Of a DNA stretch of 64,000 nucleotides, positions 42,656 to 51,283 are shown piece after piece; position 1 is the stretch's first letter, and each line of letters starts with the position of its first letter. Source of the stretch: Wagnerdoeblera intermedia (GTDB lineage: Bacteria; Pseudomonadota; Alphaproteobacteria; Rhodobacterales; Rhodobacteraceae); NCBI RefSeq assembly GCF_042647465.1, contig NZ_JBHRVN010000004.1; one strand, written 5' to 3'. A model generated the notes under the pieces. That model was not told the origin of the DNA, searched no databases, and worked only from the letters and a program-made list of their open reading frames with translations. The translations under genes and the position numbers were made by a program.

Positions 42656-42793
42656 TGATAACGAAGCATAAGAGTGCGAGGCCCGATTTGATTCGAAATC
42701 CGCCCCCATAATTTCCCTTATATTTCAGATACCTGCACTGAAGGTTTCTACCTAAAAACCATAAGCATGCGCATCTGAAGCATAAGCGTGCGA
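42656..42793 (+). repeat. Transposon left end with TnsB-type binding sites
   Basis: The outermost site GAAGCATAAGAGTGCGAG is at 42663-42680. A second copy, GAAGCATAAGCGTGCGA, is at 42777-42793 in the same orientation. A weaker copy (CATAAGCATGCG) lies between them at about 42757-42774. Multiple repeated transposase sites in the ends are typical of Tn7-like elements. Confidence 0.8.
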
Positions 42794-42881
42794 ACCTGAC
42801 TTCCGGTCCCGGGCCCTTGCCCTGCATGCGGACATGAAAAGGCCCGCCAGAGGCGGGCCACCTTCACGAATTGTTGGAGGC

Positions 42882-43859
42882 TTAGTGCTTACGGTCGAGC
42901 TGATCGATGAGCTTTTCCGCGTCGAAAGCATGGAGGAAGTCGGGAAGAGTGAAGGGGGTAAATCCCGTGGTCATGCCGTAAACCTCGTTGAAGGCCTGCT
43001 CAAAATGTTTGATGGAAATCTCCTTCTCCTTTTCAACCAGACAGGCGGTGAGCGCCGCAATCAACAGCTCGATCACGATGCCCCAGCGATATCCAGCTGC
43101 ATGACCGAGCCGGTGGAAGAACTTCGGATCACACAAGGGCTGGAAGTCGATGTTGGCCTTCTTCGCGTAAGTGAAAACGAGCTTGATGAGGGCTTCGCGG
43201 TCACGCTTGAAATTAATCAGATCAAAATGAATAGCCTTGAGCAGATAGCGCAACTGCAGCCGGTCCTCGCCGCGTTCCTCCATCTCGATGTGTTCGCCCA
43301 GAACCGGCACGCCAGAGAGGATCAGGATCATCGGGCAGCTCATGTCTTTCAAGATCTTTTTCAAAATATTGAGGACAACACCATTGGCCGCGTGGCCGCT
43401 TTCAGTGAAGGCATGTTGGGCCTCGTCGAAGTGGATCCCGATGACGCCCAGATGGGCGGCCTGCTGGTGAACACGCTCCCACATCTCATTCTCAGTGGCA
43501 CGAGGCATGGAAGGATACCCCAAGGCTTTAAGGGCCTTAACGGCAAGGTCCTTTGATGAGGTTACCTTTCCGCTGAGGCGGGACTGAACGATGCTCGCAG
43601 GCTTGCCGTTCGGCATCGCAGTCTTCGTCTCATTGAACTCGGTGATCATCCGTTCCAGCTCGCGGGTCTTCCCTACCCGTGATTTGCCCGTCACCAAGAG
43701 GCCGCGCGCTTCGAAAGGCTGTCCGATGGAGGCCTTAAGATAATAATCAGTCAGGCATTCGCTCAGCATGCGCCGCAGGAGCTCCGCCCGCGGAAACCGA
43801 TAGTGAGCACTCTTCAGGGGCTGAGCCGCCTCGACGACAGCCATATTGATGAACGTCAT
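42882..43859 (-). CDS. TnsC/TniB-like transposition ATPase
   Basis: A 325-residue AAA+ protein with Walker A GKSRVGKT (58-65) and Walker B VIGIHFDEAQH (D145, E146), followed by sensor-like MILILSGVP. In Tn7-type systems this ATPase links the target selector to the transposase and enforces target immunity. It is the last gene of a leftward tnsA-tnsB-tnsC unit. Its start and the tnsB stop share one base (ATGA-type junction at 43859). Confidence 0.92.
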   Translation of the reverse strand: MTFINMAVVEAAQPLKSAHYRFPRAELLRRMLSECLTDYYLKASIGQPFEARGLLVTGKSRVGKTRELERMITEFNETKTAMPNGKPASIVQSRLSGKVTSSKDLAVKALKALGYPSMPRATENEMWERVHQQAAHLGVIGIHFDEAQHAFTESGHAANGVVLNILKKILKDMSCPMILILSGVPVLGEHIEMEERGEDRLQLRYLLKAIHFDLINFKRDREALIKLVFTYAKKANIDFQPLCDPKFFHRLGHAAGYRWGIVIELLIAALTACLVEKEKEISIKHFEQAFNEVYGMTTGFTPFTLPDFLHAFDAEKLIDQLDRKH

Positions 43860-46192
43860 TACTTCAACTCCTCGGTGATCTTGGGCGGGACAATGGGCCG
43901 ATAGATATCCTCGTCGGGCTCGGCCTTGCGCCGCGTCTTAGGGGCGCTTTTGCCCTGGGTGCGTTTGGACGTATGGGCAGCCTCACCACGGATCAGGCTG
44001 AAGTCCTCAGCAGCGTCAGGGTCGGCAGCCGACATGTCCAAAGGACGGTTGCCGCCGGAGATGTCGAAGACCATGCCGCGCGGTGCGCCGACCTGAGTGA
44101 CCGTTCCAGGTGCAGTCCAGTTAGGGGACTGAGCATTCCGGGCAGCTGAGGGCAGGACCGCAGCCCCTGCAATGACCGCCTCGGACTTTTTCCTGAGCTC
44201 CTCGATCGTGAAGTAACTCCGAGGCACGTTGCGCTCGAGCTCCATCTTTTGGAGCATCTCGTGCCGGTCCTTCCGGAGCTGGCAAAGACGATCCTCGTGA
44301 ATTTGCGTCGCGCGGGGGTCTTCTTTGCGCCAGACTTGCAGCAGATCGACAACCTGTTTGAGGTTCAAGTCGGCGAGCTCAGTCATCTGGAGGCGGACGT
44401 CCACCGGATACTCAGCCCCTTCGAAGACGATGGTGGCGACGTTCAGATCATCCGGATCGACGAATACGCTGACCTTGCGCGGGAACTGATAACTGTCCCT
44501 CAAGCGCTGGAATTCGTCTGAGTTGAACCGGAGAGCCCCGAAGACGCAAACACCCTCATCGGTCGGCGTGACCACCTGCTGGGCGCCCAGCACCATGCGG
44601 CGGCGAACCGGATCAATCGGCGTGAAGAGACCCCGCGTGTGGACAAGCGAGTTCAGCACATCGACAGGCCGCCGGCCGTGCATGCCGACACCATAATGAC
44701 GCATGCGGGGATATTCATCGATGAAGAAACGGCTCAAGATACCGTAGAGTTCAGAAACATTGATCACGCCTGAGGCTTGGGCATCATATCCAGTCAGGTG
44801 ACCCGCCCGACGCCCGGTATATCCATGGAGCGTATTCAGAAGAGTGGATTCCAACGTGCCGAACATGCGCTCGATATAAGGGCGATCGGTCGAGTTGTAG
44901 GCGCGGGTGATCGTATTCGTGGCTCCAAGGCGCACCATGGCTTCGACGGTCTGTCGATTGCGGAGCCCAGTGCCGTTGTCGTTGCGGATATGACCAAGAC
45001 CCATCGCCGGAGCACCTGACAACTCGCATCCGTAAAGGTCAGCCTCATATTGCTTGCTGCGGGTCGCCATCCGGATCAGCTCGATGGTTGCCTCAGCCTT
45101 AGGTTGGTCACTGATGACCCAAGCCAACGGCATCCGCGTCGCAACATCGATCATCACGAGGATATGGAAGCGAGACCTGACCTCTTCGTCCAGTTCTTCA
45201 AGTGTTTTGCGCTGCGCAGGGGTAAGCTTTTCCCAATGCCCCTTGGCTTTCGAAGAGACGATCAGCGAGGCTTTGCACTCATCGATTTCAACGTATTCAC
45301 CAGGGAAGATCGCACGGATATCCGTGCTGCCGCGTCCCAGTTTGTTGCGCGCGTGCTTTGCACCGCCCTCGGCAATCGCAACCGCGGCAGGGGTAAGAAG
45401 GTCATTGCGAAACGCCTTAAGGGTCGCGGACGAGGGCATGATCAGCGGCGGCATCTCATTGCGCTGACGCACCATGTTCTCGCGGTGAACAAGGAGCTGC
45501 AGGTGTTTCAACACCGTGGCAACGGACGGCTTGGTGGATTTCAGTCCGACTTCTTCCCACGCCTGCTGCATGAGCTCATACAGCCTATGCGGCAGCCTGT
45601 TCTCACGACGTCCTTTCAAATGGTCGAGGGGCACCAAAGCGTCCAAGGGATCGTCGTTCGGCCCCAGCTCTTCGTAAGTCGAGAGATATTTACGGATCGT
45701 CCGGCCGGCATAGAGGACCCAACCCTGATGCTTCCCACCCCGCGGCTTAGTGGCATGAACTTTCTCGCCAAGGAGCCTGCTGGCTGCATCCGCAATGAAC
45801 GCACGGGCTGCCGGTTTATCCAGTTCCGCCTCCGACGCTCGGTAGGACGGTTTCCCAAGCTCGCGCCGCTGCCGCGCCTGAAACTCATGTGCTGCACGGC
45901 ATAGCGCAAGGTGGAATTTAGCAAGGCTCTGCTGGTAATCACTGCAGGCCACATGCGAAGTGACGCTCTTCAACCGAAGGCTGCTGGAGCGTTCATCTAC
46001 AGGCGGGGTAATCCGCACTCCAGGGAGCTTCAACTGCTCGACAAGCACAGGGAACGGGCAAAAGTCTTCCTGTCCGTTTTCAGGATCCCAGAGCTTATAA
46101 CCCCTTTCCCCGGTGCTCGTGACGATCTGCTCTCGACCATTCAGCGTCAGGGCAGTCCCAGCAGCAAAATGATATTTAAGCTCCTGTGCCAT
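43859..46192 (-). CDS. TnsB/TniA-like DDE transposase
   Basis: A 777-residue Mu/TnsB-type transposase. The integrase core has D304 (EYVEIDECKAS), D405 (HIRNDNGTG) and E441 (PYIERMFGTLE), then a Mu-transposase C-terminal beta-barrel (RFNSDEFQRLRDSY, VSVFVDPDDLNVATIVFEG). The N-terminal 280 residues should bind the end repeats. A long basic tail ends KTRRKAEPDEDIYRPIVPPK, the place where TnsB contacts TnsC. It follows tnsA with the stop and start codons touching. Confidence 0.94.
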   Translation of the reverse strand: MAQELKYHFAAGTALTLNGREQIVTSTGERGYKLWDPENGQEDFCPFPVLVEQLKLPGVRITPPVDERSSSLRLKSVTSHVACSDYQQSLAKFHLALCRAAHEFQARQRRELGKPSYRASEAELDKPAARAFIADAASRLLGEKVHATKPRGGKHQGWVLYAGRTIRKYLSTYEELGPNDDPLDALVPLDHLKGRRENRLPHRLYELMQQAWEEVGLKSTKPSVATVLKHLQLLVHRENMVRQRNEMPPLIMPSSATLKAFRNDLLTPAAVAIAEGGAKHARNKLGRGSTDIRAIFPGEYVEIDECKASLIVSSKAKGHWEKLTPAQRKTLEELDEEVRSRFHILVMIDVATRMPLAWVISDQPKAEATIELIRMATRSKQYEADLYGCELSGAPAMGLGHIRNDNGTGLRNRQTVEAMVRLGATNTITRAYNSTDRPYIERMFGTLESTLLNTLHGYTGRRAGHLTGYDAQASGVINVSELYGILSRFFIDEYPRMRHYGVGMHGRRPVDVLNSLVHTRGLFTPIDPVRRRMVLGAQQVVTPTDEGVCVFGALRFNSDEFQRLRDSYQFPRKVSVFVDPDDLNVATIVFEGAEYPVDVRLQMTELADLNLKQVVDLLQVWRKEDPRATQIHEDRLCQLRKDRHEMLQKMELERNVPRSYFTIEELRKKSEAVIAGAAVLPSAARNAQSPNWTAPGTVTQVGAPRGMVFDISGGNRPLDMSAADPDAAEDFSLIRGEAAHTSKRTQGKSAPKTRRKAEPDEDIYRPIVPPKITEELK

Positions 46193-46942
46193 CTAGGCCC
46201 TCTGCACTTTGCTGAGTTCCGAGATGACGTTGTCGAGGTTTGCCAGCAGCTCGCCACGCGCGATCGCCCGAAGACAGGCGCGAAATGCCCTGTCGGGAGA
46301 GATCGTAGCAGCTGAACGGATCAGCTCGGCGATGAATACGTCGCCTTGCCGGAACTCAAGGATGTCCATCACGACCTGATCGGCCTCCGCATCCCTTTCC
46401 CAAGAAATGTGATGAAGGCGAAACAGGTTTTCGCGCCGCTGCCGCGTATAGTCGCTGGCATTTACGATGATCAGGTCATCTGCTGCGTGGTTAGGCGTGG
46501 CAGCCGCGATTGCCTCGATGGCACGCTCGGTAAGCGGCTTCAGGAGGCTGGCCTCATTGCGCACAAAAACGAGCCTGCGATGCCCATCCCGAAAGACGAG
46601 CAGCAAGTCATGGGTATAGCGACGCGACACCCCATTCTCATCCAGATAGGTGACAGTCAGCGGCTGAAACTTCAAATCGTAGAGGTTGGGGTCCAACAGC
46701 GCCTCAAGGGCAACAGCAAGCTCAGCTGCGCTCTCGGTCATCCCGAGCCGGGGCACCCATCCATTCGCCTCAGTGCGGTAGGTGAAAAACGACTTATGTG
46801 ACGAGGCGCTCCGCCCGCTCGGATTACGCACACCATCAAAAGGCAAGATATGCCCCAGCTCTGGGAGCTCGATTACGGGCGCGCGCTCCAGCTTGGGCAA
46901 GCCATAGGCCCATTCGTCGTGATCTTTGATCCCTTCAGACAT
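46193..46942 (-). CDS. TnsA-like endonuclease subunit with altered active site
   Basis: A 249-residue protein at the tnsA position. It has the restriction-enzyme-like core: E74 (ESAAELAVALEALL), D112 (YTHDLLLVFRDG) and the strand LVFVRN (124-129). In active TnsA this strand is (E/Q)xK; here the residues are F126 and R128, so the catalytic lysine seems to be arginine. The C-terminal part is helical. If it is inactive, strand cleavage at the second side of the element would fail and transposition would be replicative. ATG 46942 opens the frame. Confidence 0.82.
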   Translation of the reverse strand: MSEGIKDHDEWAYGLPKLERAPVIELPELGHILPFDGVRNPSGRSASSHKSFFTYRTEANGWVPRLGMTESAAELAVALEALLDPNLYDLKFQPLTVTYLDENGVSRRYTHDLLLVFRDGHRRLVFVRNEASLLKPLTERAIEAIAAATPNHAADDLIIVNASDYTRQRRENLFRLHHISWERDAEADQVVMDILEFRQGDVFIAELIRSAATISPDRAFRACLRAIARGELLANLDNVISELSKVQRA

Positions 46943-47453
46943 GCCTTCTCCATCCCCTGCCGAAACGGCGGAGTTTTTGTGTTGCTGCGGGACAAAGACC
47001 AGTTGCCACGGCCCGTTATCGGGCTCTATTGTGGCGACAGATATCGGACGATCTTCGTCCCGCCTTTACAGCGCGCCGCGACATGCGGCGCGCTTTTTTG
47101 ATGCAAAAGGCCATGCAGTGCCGAGGCACAGCGCAGCCAAAGGGGCCTAGATGACGACCCGCAAAGGGGAGTCAATATCAAAATATTTCAGCTACTTACG
47201 GAAAAAAGACACCTTTATCTTTTTTCCGGCTTACCCGTTCTGAACCCTGATTTGAGTTCAGACGCTTAGTCGATTTCATTCATTCGAAAACCTCGTCTGC
47301 AGGCTACACGAGATAAATTAGCGCACCCCGCTCTCATCGGGGAGAGGGGGCTCGGTCGTAATCTGTGGAGAAGTTATCGGCTTAAGACAGCTGCGAAGAC
47401 AAAGATGAATTCTGCTGGACCAGGCAAGCGCCAATGAGGCTTAATCCAACCAT
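46943..47453. other. Structured non-coding region between tnsA and the zinc-ribbon gene
   Basis: About 510 bp without a credible gene. It holds the promoter side of tnsA, a rightward terminator (47070-47099), a hairpin GGAAAAAAGA/TCTTTTTTCC (47200-47227) and a smaller TCTGAAC/GTTCAGA hairpin near 47235. No direct repeats of CRISPR type were seen. Confidence 0.5.
47070..47099 (+). terminator. Strong rightward terminator with no gene before it
   Basis: AGCGCGCCGC (47070-47079), loop GACAT, GCGGCGCGCT (47085-47094), then a T tract to 47099. It faces away from the divergent tnsA gene. Either it ends a short untranslated RNA begun near 46950 or it shields downstream DNA from read-through. Confidence 0.8.
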
Positions 47454-47978
47454 TCAGTAGGGGTGCGGCCCAGTGCAGACGACGGCTGCGAGCAGGCTGT
47501 CGCGCCTCTTGAGATCATTCAGCACCGTCTGCCTCAAACGCCATGCCGTCTCGTAGGAAATGCCGAATGTTCGACCAAGGTGTTTGGCGGTGACGTAATC
47601 ACGGCTGCTGATGAAGCGATAGCTTTCGATCACTATCTCAGTGGCGAGGAACCACGTTCTCAGCGGCAGGCGGCTGCGATGCAGAACAGTATCTGTTTTG
47701 ACCGAAAACTGATGACGGCAGTCTGCGCATTGGAAAAGGCATCGTGAGGCAACCCATGTGAGCACCGCACTCCCGCAGCGCAGGCAGCAAGGCCCTGCGG
47801 GCCACCGGACATCACGCACCCGGTCAATGCAACTTTGCTCCGACGGAAAGAAGCGGCTTACCCCGTAGAATGGAAGCTGGTTCCAATAGGCCGTGCAGGT
47901 TTGATGGAAGGGCATGCCATCAGGCAGCCGATCAACCTTTGCCCCGTCTTCCAGGATCAACTTGAGTTCCCCGCGCAT
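47454..47978 (-). CDS. IS1595/ISXO2-type zinc-ribbon protein without a catalytic domain
   Basis: A 174-residue protein. The N-terminal zinc ribbon (CCLRCGSAVL, FQCADCRHQFS) is followed by TVLHRSRLPLRTWFLATEIV and a helix-turn-helix (VTAKHLGRTFGISYETAWRLRQTV). This is the N-terminal half of IS1595-family transposases; the DDE domain is absent. It lies divergent from tniQ, inside the transposition core. It may be a captured DNA-binding factor or just a decayed insertion sequence. ATG 47978 is chosen over TTG 47987. Confidence 0.75.
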   Translation of the reverse strand: MRGELKLILEDGAKVDRLPDGMPFHQTCTAYWNQLPFYGVSRFFPSEQSCIDRVRDVRWPAGPCCLRCGSAVLTWVASRCLFQCADCRHQFSVKTDTVLHRSRLPLRTWFLATEIVIESYRFISSRDYVTAKHLGRTFGISYETAWRLRQTVLNDLKRRDSLLAAVVCTGPHPY

Positions 47979-48049
47979 CGCCTGCAAGCTTGGGCGATCC
48001 TAACCACTTCGCAGATTCCAGCCCGCCAATTCCCGTGAGAGGACAAAGT

Positions 48050-49897
48050 TTGACCTCGTTTGTGACCCCGAAACCACGCGAGACGTTCCCATCATTCTTG
48101 GGGCGGGTCGCCGCATCGCGGGGCGTTTCGGTGCTGGAATACACGCGCGACTTAGGTGTGCAGTTTAGAAACATCTTGGAACTTCCTGACGTGATGCGCG
48201 AGGGGCTGTTGAAATGGGCAAACCTCTCGGTCCCCCAAATGGACGAGATGCTCTCTTGGACAGGCATACGCAGCGGCGACATCAAGATCACTTATCGCGG
48301 TGAAACATTTGGGTCCCGTTCTTTACGCTCGCCAACCGTCCGCGGCTGCCCTGTCTGTTTGCGGCAGGATATGTCGGTTGATGGCACAGCGGCTGAGCTC
48401 ATGGCACTACGAGGTCACTGGCAATTCCGTGACTGCGTGACCTGCATAGAACACGGGCATCTTCTTGTTCCGCTCTGGAGCCACGATATCGTAAAGGTGC
48501 GGTTGGACTCCGCGGCGCAGTTTCAACAATTGGCGCAGCGGATCCAGAGCCAAGAATTGGATATGCCGCGCATAGCCCTCGCTCCATATGATCATTGGCT
48601 TGAAGCTCGTCTGATGGGGCAAAAGGATCAGAACTGGATCGACGAATTCTCGATCGATACCGTGACGACGGTTTCGCGATTGCTCGGAGCCAAGATAATC
48701 GGACACAGCTTAACCGATTTGAAGCAAGACGTCGGATTGCTCAGAACAGCTTTAGTCGCTGGCTTCTCTACATTGCAGGCTGGGCCGGACGGGTTTCGAG
48801 CAGCTCTTGAGCAACTTGCCGCAGGCAAGGCATCAGCAGCGGGTGAACTCCGCAGCGTTTATGGTGATCTTTATACGAGACTTGGGCACGATCTGGGGGG
48901 GCAGCCAAGCTTTGATCCGTTCCGGGATATAATGCGAGCCGTAATCATGGGAAGTTGGCCGTTTCCAGAGGGAGAAGTCATCCTCGGCACCCGGTTTGAG
49001 AAGCGTTATACACACTCGGTTACGACCGCTGCTGTGCAGGTGAACATTCGTGCCGACAAGATGGCTGCATTGCTCGTGGAAGCCGGTGCCATTGAAGCAG
49101 ATGATCCACGTCCTTTGGGGCGGCAACTGTTCAGTGCCGAAAAATTTGCTCCCTTCTTGGAAGATGTGGCAAACCTAGTCGGCCAATCCGCTATGCGCCA
49201 AGCTATCGGCGCAACTAGGAAAGAATTTGAAATATTGGTGCGAGAAGGCCTCCTACGACCACGCACGCAGATAAAAGAGCTGCGCCAGCCTTGGTTGATT
49301 AGGGACGGTCAGGAATTCGTCGAGAAGCTCTACGATATTGCCGTGCCCGGCGTTGATCCTGCGGATGATGCATGGGCAAGACTGGTCAGTATTACAGTGT
49401 CAAAGCGAGTAACTTTATCGAACCTCGTCGGGGCGGCGTTGTCGGGTGCCATTCAAATTGGCCTCATTGAGGGCGAGGTCGGTTTTCATGCGATCAGGGC
49501 CCTGACTGCGTCGGTCGACAAATGGATTGCCGAGGTAAGGCTGAATACGGAGGAGGGCCAGCTCATGGCAGCCTCCTTATCCCTGGCCGAGTTTGGACGT
49601 GCAGTTGGTATACGCGAAATGTCCGATCTTACAGCCTTGATAAGTTTAGGGATTATTTCAGCCACTGAGGTGGTGAATCCATTGAGCCGCAAGAGGCAAT
49701 GGCGCGTAAAGAAAGACGACATCCGTGATTTTCGAGCCAAATTTACAACGGTCGGGATGCTGGCGGAGGAAACGGGGCAAAGCCCTAACGTCGTCGGGGC
49801 AGCCATCCGGCGGGCTAAAATTGCGCCATATTCAGTGCAGAATGTGACATTCAGAAACCTCTGGCCTCGGGAGCGATTGATGGAACTTAAATATTAG
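48050..49897 (+). CDS. TniQ/TnsD-like target-selection protein
   Basis: A 615-residue TniQ-family protein. The N-terminal TniQ domain starts RETFPSFLGRVAASRGVSVLEY and includes a zinc site of CPVC (about 100-103) and CVTCIEHGH (about 129-137). The long C-terminal part holds several helix-turn-helix-like segments (MRQAIGATRKEFEILVREGLL, FTTVGMLAEETGQSPNVVGAAIRRAK), suggesting sequence-specific DNA reading as in TnsD. TTG 48050 follows GAGAGG; an upstream TTG at 47990 lacks a ribosome-binding site. It is the only target selector in the element. Confidence 0.9.
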   Translation: MTSFVTPKPRETFPSFLGRVAASRGVSVLEYTRDLGVQFRNILELPDVMREGLLKWANLSVPQMDEMLSWTGIRSGDIKITYRGETFGSRSLRSPTVRGCPVCLRQDMSVDGTAAELMALRGHWQFRDCVTCIEHGHLLVPLWSHDIVKVRLDSAAQFQQLAQRIQSQELDMPRIALAPYDHWLEARLMGQKDQNWIDEFSIDTVTTVSRLLGAKIIGHSLTDLKQDVGLLRTALVAGFSTLQAGPDGFRAALEQLAAGKASAAGELRSVYGDLYTRLGHDLGGQPSFDPFRDIMRAVIMGSWPFPEGEVILGTRFEKRYTHSVTTAAVQVNIRADKMAALLVEAGAIEADDPRPLGRQLFSAEKFAPFLEDVANLVGQSAMRQAIGATRKEFEILVREGLLRPRTQIKELRQPWLIRDGQEFVEKLYDIAVPGVDPADDAWARLVSITVSKRVTLSNLVGAALSGAIQIGLIEGEVGFHAIRALTASVDKWIAEVRLNTEEGQLMAASLSLAEFGRAVGIREMSDLTALISLGIISATEVVNPLSRKRQWRVKKDDIRDFRAKFTTVGMLAEETGQSPNVVGAAIRRAKIAPYSVQNVTFRNLWPRERLMELKY

Positions 49898-50036
49898 TGT
49901 TTTGAGGCATTATTTTCCCGCATCTGATCCGAGAAAGGCCGATCGCCACCACCATTTATGCATCATCCAGCACACCACCCAAGTGATTATAGATTGGATA
50001 GGCGTCGATAGTCATCGGGGCTCTCATCAAGCACTT

Positions 50037-50087
50037 TGTTGATTTCCGTCGAGACGTGACCCGGTCACGTCTCGACGGAAATCAACA
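50037..50087. repeat. 51-bp perfect palindrome made of two IS21-type ends
   Basis: Two 25-bp arms are exact reverse complements around a single C (50062). Each arm begins TGTTGATTTCC and ends GTGACC. The GATTTCC, TCGAGA and GTGACCC blocks match, with two mismatches over 22 bp, the inner end repeat of the IS21 element at 27316-27337. This looks like an IS21-family element reduced to its two terminal repeats. Confidence 0.75.
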
Positions 50088-50267
50088 GGTGTTGGCATTC
50101 TGGGGGCCGCGCTTTATTCGCCCGTCTTCACCAGCGCCATTGGCAATATGGGGGACCTGGCCCTTGCGCTGACATGCTTCGTCGCTCTGGTGGCGTGGAA
50201 AGCCGCGCCTTGGTTGGTCGTGATGATCGCGGCACTCGGAGGCATAGGGCTAACCCTGCTGTCTTAA
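50088..50267 (+). pseudogene. Chromate transporter ChrA, C-terminal remnant
   Basis: An open stretch of 59 codons ending in TAA reads GVGILGAALYSPVFTSAIGN, then LALTCFVALVAWKAAPWLVV and GGIGLTLLS. This is the end of a ChrA-type chromate exporter (last transmembrane helices). The rest of the gene is missing, cut at the IS21-type palindrome. It shows that the transposon once carried chromate resistance. Confidence 0.8.
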
Positions 50268-50605
50268 CAGGCTGCTGAAATAGTCAGGCCAGTAGAATAT
50301 TTTTACTGTTGCGCCAGATTGCGTCGAACTCACCCGTGCAAAGTATGCTGCTACAATATCACCATCCGGCCACTTGCGATGATGGACTTGGAACTGGTAA
50401 ATTATATGCAGAAATTCAATAAAATAAGGTGATTTTGGCTTATTATTCGGGCCCAAAGGTCGTTGAAGGCACCGATTACTAGTTTGAATTTCCTGCTAAC
50501 CGATCAGGCAGTCCTGGCTACCTCCGACTGGCTAGTTCGCATACTTCAAAATCTAGACGGCAAGGCAGTAAGATTTTTCTTGGCGTCCGACTTCTTCAGC
50601 ATCCT

Positions 50606-50665
50606 GCTAAAGGCAATTATCCTCGCAGCTACCGTATTGTTCTGGTTATGATTCCTGACCCTAGG
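50606..50665 (+). mobile_element. IS5-family 3-prime end remnant
   Basis: The last 14 residues AIILAATVLFWL-type ending and stop, plus CCTGACCCTAGG, match the end of the IS5 transposase at 2-439. The stretch before it (50268-50605) is AT-richer than its surroundings and holds no gene I can support. Confidence 0.7.
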
Positions 50666-50763
50666 CACTATAAATGGCTCTGACACTATCGGTGCGGCCG
50701 ACTTCGATGAGGTCAGCGATGCCGAGAAGGCCGCACAGATATCGGTCCGTAGGGGCGTGGGCC

Positions 50764-51150
50764 CTATTGCTGGATGGATTCTAGATAGCGCGTTAGCTCA
50801 ACCAAGCGTTTGGGGGTGGGGGTAATTGTGCCATCACCTGCATCAAAAGGAACACTTTCACCTTCAAGCAACTGGCCGAATTCGGGCATGTCCGAAGCGG
50901 ATCGGCCCATCGTATAGCCGTAAATCTTGCCCATCACCTGAAGACGCGGGAAGGTGCCGCCATTCTTGCTCGACAGCGTAGTCAGATTGGTGGCCTTGCC
51001 CCCCGCGATGCCCGCTCCATCCGCGCCATGACAGCCTGCGCAATACGTCGCGAAATCGGACTCGGCCCGATTGTTCTGGGGTAGCGGCGCGCAGGCTGCC
51101 AGCACGGCCAGCCCCGCTGCGCCCAAGCCGACACTCAAAGTCCACTTCAT
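50764..51150 (-). CDS. Lipoprotein c-type cytochrome
   Basis: A 128-residue protein with a lipoprotein signal (GLAVLAACAPLPQ) and one haem site CAGCH (in FATYCAGCHGADGAG). The distal methionine is probably in SDMPEFGQLL. This is a class I monohaem cytochrome c anchored by lipid on the periplasmic side. ATG 51150 follows GGAGAGCGAT. It could serve a terminal oxidase or reductase; no partner is adjacent. The SDR gene lies upstream on the same strand, about 130 bp away. Confidence 0.88.
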   Translation of the reverse strand: MKWTLSVGLGAAGLAVLAACAPLPQNNRAESDFATYCAGCHGADGAGIAGGKATNLTTLSSKNGGTFPRLQVMGKIYGYTMGRSASDMPEFGQLLEGESVPFDAGDGTITPTPKRLVELTRYLESIQQ

Positions 51151-51283
51151 ATCGCTCTCCATTTGTCCTTTGGTCTCCGACCCTTTGGCAGCTCGCCTTG
51201 CCGCGCGTAACCCCGCGCTGGCCGGTCTGGGCTAAGTGGCGCCGCCTATCGCCCCCGCTCAGTCTCGGCGGCGCGCTTGCGGA

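Noticed and set aside
46943..50036. A CRISPR array or cas genes near tniQ that would make this a CRISPR-associated transposon
   Set aside because: No regularly spaced direct repeats and no Cas-like protein were seen in the element.
50250..50456. A 68-residue minus-strand frame beside the chrA remnant
   Set aside because: It begins at TTG without a ribosome-binding site, lies in AT-rich insertion debris and overlaps the chrA end; not supported as a gene.
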